NCBI GenBank assembly: GCA_029865665.1
Contig: JARXAV010000153.1
Span: 1-5,703, forward strand
From: Flectobacillus sp.
GTDB lineage: Bacteria; Bacteroidota; Bacteroidia; Cytophagales; Spirosomataceae
DNA: 5,703 nucleotides
Reading direction: 5' to 3'
Shown: positions 1 to 5,703 of the stretch, piece after piece
Layout of the letters: every line of letters starts with the position of its first letter
Position numbering within the stretch: the first letter of the stretch is position 1
Notes under the pieces: model-generated
Seen by the model: only the letters and a program-made list of their open reading frames with translations
Databases searched by the model: none
Told to the model about the DNA's origin: nothing
Program-made: the position numbers and the translations under genes

Positions 1-1561
1 TTTCAAAGGCATTCTTCCCAACAAGCATTCTAAAACGCCCTTCGAACAAAGGAGTTTCAGGACTTGCCCAAGTCCATAGCCCCAAAGACAGGTTTACATT
101 ATTGGCAACACGCTCCCACGTTTTTCCCTGATTACTAGAAAATTGAATATCCCCTATTTGCTCGGCACTCGTATTTTTCCAACGCAAGGAATAGAGATTT
201 CCCGTAGTAAGCGTTGACTTTTTGTTAGGAGCAATCCAAACAAAGCTTGGCTCTTCCCACTGATAAGCAATATAAAAAGACTGATTTTCAGTGGATAATT
301 TTCTAGCACTTACGTCAATGGTATAAGTTCCCGCCTCCGCATCAGTCAGACTTATTTGTTCAATATTATTTAAAGTATCAACCTTTTGTTTGGGTAACTG
401 TTGGAGTGAATCTGCGTGTGGATAGCTATTTAACACCCACGGAAGCCACTTTTTGTTCCCCAAAGTCAGGGTAATATCCAGGTTATTAACCAATGCTTTA
501 CTGGTATTAACAGCAGCAGCGGGGTCAGACCAGACTAAGGTGATTTTTAGATTTTTAGCCGTTTTGGGTAGCACCAACGAAAAAGTTTTCCGTTGATTAG
601 CTACTATAACATCCGAAAAAAACTGTTTTTTCACAATTGATTCTACCGCCTTAGCGGCATTCACACTTCCAAAACCTGTTTGAAAATCAATGCCTTCCGT
701 TCCGATGTCATCGGCAGAATTAATCAACAACGCTTTCAATAACGCCGCAGGAGCATTCGTTCCCATTGTTTGCAGATACTGTTCCTGCATCAGGGCTGTC
801 ATCCCACTTACCAACGCAGCAGCACCCGAAGTTCCTTCTTCGCTATAAGCAACCACTTCAGGTTTGATTCGCCCATCAAATGCTGGTCCTCTTGAACTCA
901 CGTTTGTGATTGTCCCTTGTCCATCAATTGCTCCTACGGTAAGGATATTTTTTGCCATTTTAAAATTCCCTGTCAAATTCGCATAACCTGCCACCTTGTA
1001 CAAACCCGTATTGGGCGTAGCATAACCAACATTACCAGAGGAAAAAATATGCAATACATTCGGTAAACGATTCGCTTGGTTATCGTATGCAACGGCTTGC
1101 TGACCATAGAAGTTTTCAATTTCAGAGCCATAGGAATGATTCACCACCTTGATTTTATATTGCGTTAGAAAGTCATCGCTTTCAGGAAAAAGGCTTTTAA
1201 AATTAAAGTTTATCAGGTTGGCTAAAGGAGCAACACCCTCACTTTTAGGAGATGAAAAACCACTGCCTAGCATAATACTAGCGACCATTGTGGCATGAGT
1301 GGTTACTTCGCCAGAACGATTTGGATTTGCCAGAATTCGACCAAAAAAATCAATATCAGTTAAGTCGGGGGATTGCTCTTTTTGCCCTATTACGAGTCCC
1401 TTTCCCTGCAAAGACGGGTAAGTACTTTTCAACAACGTAACAGCGTTTACATCAAAATTTACTTGACCGATATTACCTTGCTCCCTTGCTGAAGGATGTT
1501 GGGCAAACAACGCAATATGAAAAGAGAGCAGCAAGCTTAGTACACAAAAAAATAGTTTCAT
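1..1561 (-). CDS. Secreted S8 (subtilisin-like) peptidase, 3' end cut by window edge
   Basis: An open frame of 520 codons runs without a stop from ATG (1559-1561) to the left edge. I translated it by hand, and the C-terminus is missing. Residues 1-20 form a hydrophobic signal peptide ending LFA, with the mature protein likely starting near Q21. Residues about 50-300 are a peptidase S8 domain. They show the His motif THATMVAS (H89), the oxyanion Asn in SSGN (N177), the SSRGP-FDGRIKPE block (222-235) and the Ser motif GTSGAAALVSG (S245). The usual Asp motif (D-T/S-G) is absent: the aligned segment reads GQKEQSPDLTDID (59-71), with E62 at the expected Asp position. Residues about 317-437 look like a beta-rich domain (LVWSDP; AGTYTIDV) as found after many S8 domains, and 438-515 like an Ig/BNR-type sandwich (SSNQGKTW). 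A type IX sorting domain beyond the edge is expected but unseen. The likely role is extracellular protein degradation; the substrate is unknown. No Shine-Dalgarno precedes the start. Confidence 0.93.
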   Translation of the reverse strand, partial: MKLFFCVLSLLLSFHIALFAQHPSAREQGNIGQVNFDVNAVTLLKSTYPSLQGKGLVIGQKEQSPDLTDIDFFGRILANPNRSGEVTTHATMVASIMLGSGFSSPKSEGVAPLANLINFNFKSLFPESDDFLTQYKIKVVNHSYGSEIENFYGQQAVAYDNQANRLPNVLHIFSSGNVGYATPNTGLYKVAGYANLTGNFKMAKNILTVGAIDGQGTITNVSSRGPAFDGRIKPEVVAYSEEGTSGAAALVSGMTALMQEQYLQTMGTNAPAALLKALLINSADDIGTEGIDFQTGFGSVNAAKAVESIVKKQFFSDVIVANQRKTFSLVLPKTAKNLKITLVWSDPAAAVNTSKALVNNLDITLTLGNKKWLPWVLNSYPHADSLQQLPKQKVDTLNNIEQISLTDAEAGTYTIDVSARKLSTENQSFYIAYQWEEPSFVWIAPNKKSTLTTGNLYSLRWKNTSAEQIGDIQFSSNQGKTWERVANNVNLSLGLWTWASPETPLFEGRFRMLVGKNAFE

Positions 1562-1587
1562 TCAGTTATATAATGCTGGGTATTTGA

Positions 1588-1608
1588 AATATAGTCGTAC
1601 AATATAGT
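1588..1608. promoter_or_regulatory. 8-bp direct repeat upstream of the S8 peptidase gene
   Basis: AATATAGT occurs exactly at 1588-1595 and again at 1601-1608, separated by CGTAC, giving a 13-bp period. The pair lies 27-47 bp upstream of the peptidase start codon. Tandem half-sites at such a position can be regulator sites, and the minus-strand TATATTTC overlapping the first copy matches 7 of 8 positions of the Bacteroidota -7 element TAnnTTTG. The DNA is AT-rich, so chance is a real alternative. No matching -33 TTG was found at a normal distance. Confidence 0.3.
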
Positions 1609-1629
1609 GATAATATTGGCTATTTCTAA

Positions 1630-1651
1630 GTAACGAAGCGTTATTCGTTAC
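1630..1651. repeat. Perfect 8-bp inverted repeat (hairpin) between degP and the S8 gene
   Basis: GTAACGAA (1630-1637) and TTCGTTAC (1644-1651) are exact reverse complements around a 6-base loop GCGTTA. There is no T-run after the stem on either strand, so it is not a standard intrinsic terminator. It lies about 70 bp upstream of the S8 peptidase start, where it could be an operator or a 5'-leader hairpin. CGTTA also occurs in the loop, so a second, shorter pairing with TAACG is possible. Confidence 0.5.
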
Positions 1652-1711
1652 CAGAAAATACGCTCAATCATTCGATTAAGTTACAATGCTGATTCAGAGG
1701 TAGTAGTAAAC

Positions 1712-1745
1712 AAAAAAGAGGCTTCGTTTATCACAAAGCCTCTTT
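1712..1745 (-). terminator. Rho-independent terminator of degP
   Basis: Read on the minus strand, the stem AAAGAGGCTT / AAGCCTCTTT pairs 10 of 10 bases (1736-1745 with 1715-1724) around an 11-base loop. The T-tract follows directly, giving six T residues at 1717-1712 that partly belong to the stem. The stem begins 25 bp after the degP stop codon. On the plus strand the stem is followed only by TAATCA, so the minus-strand direction is favoured. Confidence 0.85.
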
Positions 1746-1769
1746 AATCATACACACTTATTTAAAATC

Positions 1770-3260
1770 TTATAGCACCATGATGTAACGAGTTCCATCT
1801 ACATCAATACCTTCAATTTTGATTCTACCTTTACGACCTTCTAGCATTTCGGCAGCTTCCTTAGCATTTTTAACTGCTTTATCATCAATTTTAGTAATGA
1901 TAAATCCTTTATCAACTCCTTGGTAGCCCAAACGTCCATTTGGTTCAACCGAAATGATTTTTGCACCCGATTCAATTTTAAGCTTCGCTTTATCATTATC
2001 TGAAAGATCTGACAACGTTGCTCCTAAGAACGTACTTTGAACACTTGCCGTTGATTCGCCTTTTACAATGTTGGTATTTCCATTTTTGTTTTTCAGGGTA
2101 ACCACAAAATCTTTCTCTTGTCCGTCACGGTTTACGGTAACTGTCACTTTTTCACCTGGACGTTTACGACCGATTAATTCCATCATCTTAGCTGCTGCTT
2201 TCACTTCAATTCCGTCTATTTTTACAATAACGTCATTGATTTTCATTCCAGCTTCTTTGGCAGCACTGTTTTCGATGAAACCACCTACATAAACACCTTC
2301 GTTTACTTTAAGGTCTTTTTCATCTACTAGTTTAGCATTCACCTCCGAGATAGAAGCCCCTAAGTAACCACGTTGTACATTACCGAATTTAATCAAATCG
2401 GCAGATACTTTTTTGACGATGCTTACAGGAACTGCAAATGAATATCCTGCAAACTGACCTGTGCGGCTATAAATAGCGGTATTAATACCAATTAGTTCGC
2501 CTTTCAAGTTCACCAACGCACCACCCGAATTACCTGGGTTTACTGCAGCATCTGTTTGAATAAATGATTCTAATGGATTAACATCTTTATCCTGATCTCT
2601 ATCAATGATATTCTGACGACCTTTTGCCGAAACAATACCTGCTGTTACGGTTGATTCTAAATTAAAAGGGTTACCAACTGCCAATACCCACTCACCCACA
2701 CGAATTGCATCTGAATCACCAAACGTTAAGAACGGTAAGTTACTTGCCTTCACCTGAATCACGGCAATATCCGTAGAAGGGTCAGTACTAATCACTTTAG
2801 CTTTCAACTCACGTTTATCACTCAAAATAACCGATACTTCATCCGCATCTTGAACTACGTGATTGTTTGTCACAATGTAACCGTCTGCACTAATAATTAC
2901 ACCCGAACCCGAAGCTTCCTGTGTTTGAGGTTGGCGTTGTCTGCCACCTCCTCCAAAAGGATTACCACCTCCAAAACCAAAAAACTCTTCGAATGGATCA
3001 CCTTGCTGAGCAACGGTACGAGTCATTTTAGTTTTGATGTGAACAACGGCTGGTGTAGCCTTCTCGGCTGCATACGTAAACTCGCCAGGAGTTCCAGAAG
3101 GAACTGTATTGTTAGAAACTTTACTAAAAGCGGAAGGAGCATCTGAAAAAATAGTATCGGAAGGAGATTTTTCCAAGAATACTTTATACGCACCAAGCGT
3201 ACTCGCACTACTTAATGCTCCAACAATGGCAAGGGTTTTTAAATTACTTTTAATTTCCAT
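1770..3260 (-). CDS. degP: Do/DegP-family periplasmic serine endoprotease
   Basis: Complete, 496 residues, a normal length for a two-PDZ Do/HtrA protein. These proteases degrade or refold damaged exported proteins in the periplasm. A basic N-terminus plus a hydrophobic stretch at about 8-29 is an export signal; no clear AxA cleavage site is seen, so membrane anchoring is possible. The trypsin-like domain spans about 60-290 with the full triad: H134 in TNNHVV, D164 in STDIAV and S245 in NPGNSGGAL. A Phe/Gly-rich segment (88-106: DPFEEFFGFGGG, PFGGGG) followed by a Gln-rich stretch corresponds to the regulatory LA-loop region. PDZ1 covers about 297-392 with the peptide-binding loop RGYLGASI, and PDZ2 about 410-494. 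The start has an A/T-rich leader and no Shine-Dalgarno, normal for Bacteroidota. A strong terminator follows; 231 bp separate it from ribBA upstream, which suggests its own promoter. DegP versus DegQ cannot be settled from sequence. Confidence 0.97.
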   Translation of the reverse strand: MEIKSNLKTLAIVGALSSASTLGAYKVFLEKSPSDTIFSDAPSAFSKVSNNTVPSGTPGEFTYAAEKATPAVVHIKTKMTRTVAQQGDPFEEFFGFGGGNPFGGGGRQRQPQTQEASGSGVIISADGYIVTNNHVVQDADEVSVILSDKRELKAKVISTDPSTDIAVIQVKASNLPFLTFGDSDAIRVGEWVLAVGNPFNLESTVTAGIVSAKGRQNIIDRDQDKDVNPLESFIQTDAAVNPGNSGGALVNLKGELIGINTAIYSRTGQFAGYSFAVPVSIVKKVSADLIKFGNVQRGYLGASISEVNAKLVDEKDLKVNEGVYVGGFIENSAAKEAGMKINDVIVKIDGIEVKAAAKMMELIGRKRPGEKVTVTVNRDGQEKDFVVTLKNKNGNTNIVKGESTASVQSTFLGATLSDLSDNDKAKLKIESGAKIISVEPNGRLGYQGVDKGFIITKIDDKAVKNAKEAAEMLEGRKGRIKIEGIDVDGTRYIMVL

Positions 3261-3324
3261 GACTCTATTTCTTAATTTAAAATTTTTATGAAATGGTTTT
3301 CTGATTATTAGAAGACTTGACTTT

Positions 3325-3365
3325 ATAACTGGGAGAACACGTAAAACCCGTGGTGTATCAGTTAT
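3325..3365. repeat. Imperfect hairpin upstream of degP
   Basis: ATAACTG (3325-3331) pairs perfectly with CAGTTAT (3359-3365). Inside, ACAC (3337-3340) can pair with GTGT (3353-3356), or alternatively CACG (3338-3341) with CGTG (3349-3352). The element lies 65-105 bp before the degP start and about 130 bp after the ribBA stop. On the minus strand it is not followed by a T-run, so it is a poor ribBA terminator. It could be a leader hairpin or operator for degP. Confidence 0.35.
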
Positions 3366-3439
3366 TATGAAAAACCTTTTCTAACTCTCAAGAGTATCAG
3401 CGTTTCGCTTCATCTTTCACGCTACTAATTTAACGCAAA

Positions 3440-3485
3440 AACAAATTTTATTGTGCCGTCGATAGTGGAAATTTAACAAATTTTA
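3440..3485. repeat. 11-bp direct repeat between ribBA and degP
   Basis: AACAAATTTTA occurs exactly at 3440-3450 and 3475-3485, 35 bp apart. On the minus strand both read TAAAATTTGTT, which resembles the Bacteroidota -7 element but with one extra base between TA and TTTG. The first copy starts 6 bp downstream of the ribBA stop, and both are 180-225 bp upstream of degP. Their function is unknown and the sequence is AT-rich. Confidence 0.4.
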
Positions 3486-3491
3486 AGAAAA

Positions 3492-4706
3492 TTATCCTTT
3501 CATAATGTCATGCCCCATCTTGTCACGCTTGGTTGTCAAATAGCGTTCGTTATGCGGGTTAGAAGCCACTTCAATAGGCACAGTATCAACGATTTCGATG
3601 CCATAACCAGAAAGTCCAGCACGTTTTTTAGGATTGTTTGAAATCAATTTGATTTTACCTACTCCTAAATCACGTAAGATTTGAGCTCCAACGCCATAAT
3701 CACGTTCGTCCATCTTGAAACCTAATTCAAGGTTTGCTTCTACCGTATCGAGCCCATTTTCTTGTAATTTATAAGCCTTCAACTTGTTCAAAAGACCGAT
3801 TCCACGTCCTTCTTGGAACATATATAAGACAATTCCTTTTCCTTCTTTTTCAACCATTTCCATGGCTGCATGTAATTGACCACCACAGTCACAACGGCAA
3901 GAACCAAAAATATCACCTGTTACACATGAACTATGTACTCGTACAAGCACAGGTTCGTCTTTTGTCCAAGTTCCTTTGGTTAAGGCTAAATGTGTTTCAC
4001 CCGTTTGTTTTTGACGGAACGCCATCAAATCAAAATGCCCCCATTCAGTAGGCATATCCACTCCGATTTCACGTTGGATAAGTGACTCTTTTTTCAAACG
4101 ATATTCTACTAAATCTTTAATTGTCACCAATTTAAGATTAAACTTATCCGCAATCTTACGTAAATCTGGAAGACGAGCCATTGTGCCATCTTCGTTCAAG
4201 ACCTCAATTAATACACCCGATGGTTTAAAACCTGCCAAGGTAGCAAAATCCATTGCCGCTTCTGTGTGACCTGTGCGACGAAGTACCCCTTCTGTTTTTG
4301 CTTTCAATGGGAAGATATGCCCAGGACGACCTAAATCTTCTGGTTTTGTCTCTGAGTCAACCAATGCCTGTATCGTTTTTGAGCGATCTGGAGCTGAAAT
4401 CCCTGTTGTACAACCATGACCCAATAAGTCAACCGAAACCGTAAATGGCGTTTCATGCGAAGCTGTATTGGTCGCTACCATCATGTCTAAGCCTAATTCT
4501 CTACAACGATCTTCTGTAAGGGTTACACACATTAGACCACGTCCTTCACGAATCATAAAGTTGGCTAATTCAGGAGTCATCGCTTCCGAAGCACAAATCA
4601 TATCACCTTCATTTTCACGATCTTCGTCATCAGCAACGATGATGATTTGTCCTTGGCGAATCGCTTCAATCGCTTCCTCTATGGTATCTAATTTAATATT
4701 TGACAT
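3492..4706 (-). CDS. ribBA: Bifunctional riboflavin protein RibBA (DHBP synthase / GTP cyclohydrolase II)
   Basis: Complete, 404 residues, the usual length of fused RibBA. It supplies both starting branches of riboflavin synthesis in the cytoplasm: ribulose 5-phosphate to 3,4-dihydroxy-2-butanone 4-phosphate, and GTP to the diaminopyrimidine precursor. The N-terminal RibB domain (about 5-205) carries the acidic [10 protein letters not shown] motif (26-35), the [10 protein letters not shown] block (96-105), H147 in RTGHTEA and E168 in the [10 protein letters not shown] segment. The C-terminal RibA domain (about 206-404) has the zinc ligands C261, C272 and C274 in [14 protein letters not shown], the [11 protein letters not shown] loop, Y312 and R335 (counterparts of E. 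coli RibA Y105 and R128), and the TNNPKK-like SNNPKK motif. Both active sites look intact, so both activities are inferred. No FMN riboswitch is seen upstream, and no other rib gene is adjacent. The ATG has an A/T-rich leader without a Shine-Dalgarno. Confidence 0.98.
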   Translation of the reverse strand: MSNIKLDTIEEAIEAIRQGQIIIVADDEDRENEGDMICASEAMTPELANFMIREGRGLMCVTLTEDRCRELGLDMMVATNTASHETPFTVSVDLLGHGCTTGISAPDRSKTIQALVDSETKPEDLGRPGHIFPLKAKTEGVLRRTGHTEAAMDFATLAGFKPSGVLIEVLNEDGTMARLPDLRKIADKFNLKLVTIKDLVEYRLKKESLIQREIGVDMPTEWGHFDLMAFRQKQTGETHLALTKGTWTKDEPVLVRVHSSCVTGDIFGSCRCDCGGQLHAAMEMVEKEGKGIVLYMFQEGRGIGLLNKLKAYKLQENGLDTVEANLELGFKMDERDYGVGAQILRDLGVGKIKLISNNPKKRAGLSGYGIEIVDTVPIEVASNPHNERYLTTKRDKMGHDIMKG

Positions 4707-4820
4707 TGTTTTTTATGTTATTTATATAGAATGAAATTGGGTTCTTTATTCACTAAAAAATGAGCTGTTCAAACAATAATTATTTTATTTCTTATTGAAC
4801 TAAAGCTAGTCGAAACGGAA

Positions 4821-4839
4821 TCATTTAAATGAATTCATT
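4821..4839. repeat. Two overlapping 12-bp palindromes (alternating TCATT/AATGA half-sites)
   Basis: TCATTTAAATGA (4821-4832) and AATGAATTCATT (4828-4839) are each perfect palindromes and share AATGA. The result is three alternating half-sites, TCATT-AATGA-TCATT, in 19 bp. A further TTCATT (4872-4877) faces GAATG (4883-4887) 35-50 bp downstream. The arrangement suggests a dimeric regulator binding site 115-135 bp upstream of ribBA, but the AT-rich background makes chance plausible. Confidence 0.4.
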
Positions 4840-5070
4840 ACAGCATTAAAACTTGTAAAAACAAAGTAAAGTTCATTTCTTTGAATGGCTAAATTAATTT
4901 ATTTTATTTTGTATTTTATTCCATTATAATGAGCTTCCAGACACCAAATCAAGCATTTTTTAGATAAACAAATTTAAATTTAAACCCAAAGTTACTGCTT
5001 TTTGTTTCTCCGATAATGTTTATACAAAGCTTAGGACTTATTTTTGTGTAGATTAATTGATTATTGATAT

Positions 5071-5093
5071 ACTATTTTAGTATAAAAAATAGT
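5071..5093. repeat. 8-bp AT-rich inverted repeat upstream of the secreted-protein gene
   Basis: ACTATTTT (5071-5078) and AAAATAGT (5086-5093) are exact reverse complements around a 7-base loop. A competing stem, ATACT (5069-5073) with AGTAT (5079-5083), overlaps it, so the two folds exclude each other. TTT follows on the plus strand, but no plus-strand gene lies upstream, so a terminator role is unlikely. It is 128-150 bp before the start codon at 5221. Confidence 0.4.
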
Positions 5094-5102
5094 TTTATTG
5101 TA

Positions 5103-5114
5103 AACTAATTAGTT
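5103..5114. repeat. 12-bp perfect palindrome
   Basis: AACTAATTAGTT reads the same on both strands. It sits 10 bp after the inverted repeat ending at 5093 and about 107 bp upstream of the start at 5221, a place where an operator for the secreted-protein gene could lie. No known regulator site is recognised. Confidence 0.4.
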
Positions 5115-5220
5115 AGATTGTACTTATTTACACTGACAAATGAATGTGACTTCACACACAGTACTGCTGTCAAAAAGTATAGTTATTGAAAAATCCGTCA
5201 TCGCAATAGAATCCACTATC

Positions 5221-5703
5221 ATGAGCCAATTCGTACGATATACATCCTTATTTTTATTGATTTTAGTGAGTGTTCTACCTCATTCGTTCGGACAATGTCC
5301 AGACTTTGGTTTTGCCAGTGGTCGATTTAGCATCACTGGAACAAACGGAGGTACAACAGCCATTGGTGATGGAAACGGAAGTGCGACAGTAAGTAATAAC
5401 ACAGCCTTACGAATTTGTGAAGGGGAATCAATCGTTCTTGCAAAAACAGCTCCCACCACAGGAACGGTTGGCGGAGTAAACTATTGGTTAGTGAATGAAG
5501 CTCTTTACAATTCAGGAACTTATACATTTCCATCTAACTCTGCGACATCATTTGCTAACTATGACCCATCGTCAGGAGGAACTAACGTTCAAGTAATACT
5601 AAGTAGTACCAATCTACCTGGCCCTAGTTCGCCATCTCCTTATAAATATAGTGGAGCAGGAAAGTATTTACTTATTCAAAAAGATAACTCTTATTCTGGC
5701 GGT
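5221..5703 (+). CDS. Secreted surface/adhesin-like protein, N-terminal 161 codons only
   Basis: The frame is open from ATG at 5221 to the right edge, so the protein is truncated by the window. Residues 1-24 are a clear signal peptide: a short N-region with R6, a hydrophobic core LFLLILVSVL, and a SFG cleavage site before Q25. The mature part is rich in Gly, Ser, Thr and Asn, with two Cys (C26, C66). It contains an ICEGESIVL stretch (65-73), a pattern common at the start of Ig/PKD-like repeats in large Bacteroidota cell-surface proteins. An in-frame ATG at 5140 would add 27 residues in front of the signal peptide, so 5221 is preferred. Type IX secretion and a role in adhesion or gliding are inferred from this resemblance only, because the C-terminus that would show a sorting domain is missing. 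No Shine-Dalgarno is visible. Confidence 0.8.
   Translation, partial: MSQFVRYTSLFLLILVSVLPHSFGQCPDFGFASGRFSITGTNGGTTAIGDGNGSATVSNNTALRICEGESIVLAKTAPTTGTVGGVNYWLVNEALYNSGTYTFPSNSATSFANYDPSSGGTNVQVILSSTNLPGPSSPSPYKYSGAGKYLLIQKDNSYSGG

Larger units (their letters stand above)
4707..5220. other. 514-bp AT-rich divergent intergenic region
   Basis: This lies between the starts of ribBA (minus) and the secreted-protein gene (plus), so it must hold promoters for both. I found no credible coding frame, tRNA or FMN riboswitch. It contains several perfect palindromes (listed separately, plus CATTATAATG at 4922-4931), an (AAATTT)-type run at 4970-4984 and a loose inverted repeat GTTCAA / TTGAAC (4767-4772, 4795-4800). 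TATTTTTG at 5039-5046 fits the Bacteroidota -7 element on the plus strand, and TAAATTTG on the minus strand (4969-4976) fits it toward ribBA. Neither has a -33 TTG at the usual spacing, so promoters are not assigned. Confidence 0.7.

Noticed and set aside
2068..2292. Open frames opposite or out of phase inside degP, ribBA and the secreted-protein gene
   Set aside because: They overlap strongly supported genes, have no recognisable domains, and look like shadow frames.
3399..3409. Short hairpin AGCG-TTT-CGCT as the ribBA terminator
   Set aside because: The stem is only 4 bp and no T-run follows it on the minus strand.
4969..4976. TAAATTTG (minus strand) as the ribBA promoter -7 element
   Set aside because: The nearest minus-strand TTTG is only 10 bp upstream, and the site is about 260 bp from the start codon; not convincing.
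4707..4980. FMN riboswitch expected upstream of a riboflavin gene
   Set aside because: The region is AT-rich and lacks the conserved G/C-rich blocks of the RFN element; no multi-stem fold with those motifs could be traced.
5039..5046. TATTTTTG as the -7 promoter element of the secreted-protein gene
   Set aside because: It fits TAnnTTTG, but the nearest upstream TTG (5002-5004) is 34 bp away, too far for the usual 17-23 bp spacing; such 8-mers are frequent in this composition.
5145..5156. CRP-like site TGTGA...TCACA
   Set aside because: The half-sites match, but the spacer is 2 bp rather than the 6 bp of a CRP site.
5140..5220. Upstream in-frame ATG at 5140 as the start of the secreted protein
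   Set aside because: It would place 27 extra, partly polar residues before an otherwise ideal signal peptide; 5221 gives a standard signal peptide.

Overview
The window looks like a chromosomal segment from a member of the Bacteroidota, probably a Cytophagales-type environmental bacterium. The reasons are AT-rich DNA, start codons preceded by A/T-rich leaders without a Shine-Dalgarno sequence, a bifunctional RibBA, a Do-family protease with a Gly/Phe-rich loop, a Bacteroidota-style S8 peptidase, and a large-adhesin-like secreted protein. The genus cannot be fixed from this sequence.

Layout, left to right. Positions 1-1561 (minus) hold the N-terminal 520 codons of a secreted subtilisin-like (S8) peptidase that runs off the left edge. 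Positions 1562-1769 are intergenic, with a direct repeat and a perfect hairpin in front of the peptidase gene and a good intrinsic terminator for the next gene. Positions 1770-3260 (minus) encode a complete Do/DegP-type periplasmic serine protease with two PDZ domains. Positions 3261-3491 are intergenic, with a hairpin and an 11-bp direct repeat. Positions 3492-4706 (minus) encode a complete RibBA (riboflavin synthesis). Positions 4707-5220 are a 514-bp, very AT-rich divergent intergenic region with several perfect palindromes and no recognisable RNA gene. Positions 5221-5703 (plus) hold the first 161 codons of a secreted, probably large, surface protein that runs off the right edge.

The three minus-strand genes are separated by 200-230 bp, and a terminator follows degP, so they are probably separate transcripts rather than one operon. 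Two genes are housekeeping (riboflavin synthesis, envelope proteostasis) and two encode exported proteins that would be expected to use Sec followed by a type IX-like route, although their C-termini are outside the window. I see no mobile element, CRISPR, tRNA/rRNA, defence cassette or obviously new multi-gene system. The most notable points are the non-canonical catalytic acid region of the S8 peptidase and the palindrome-rich divergent intergenic region.
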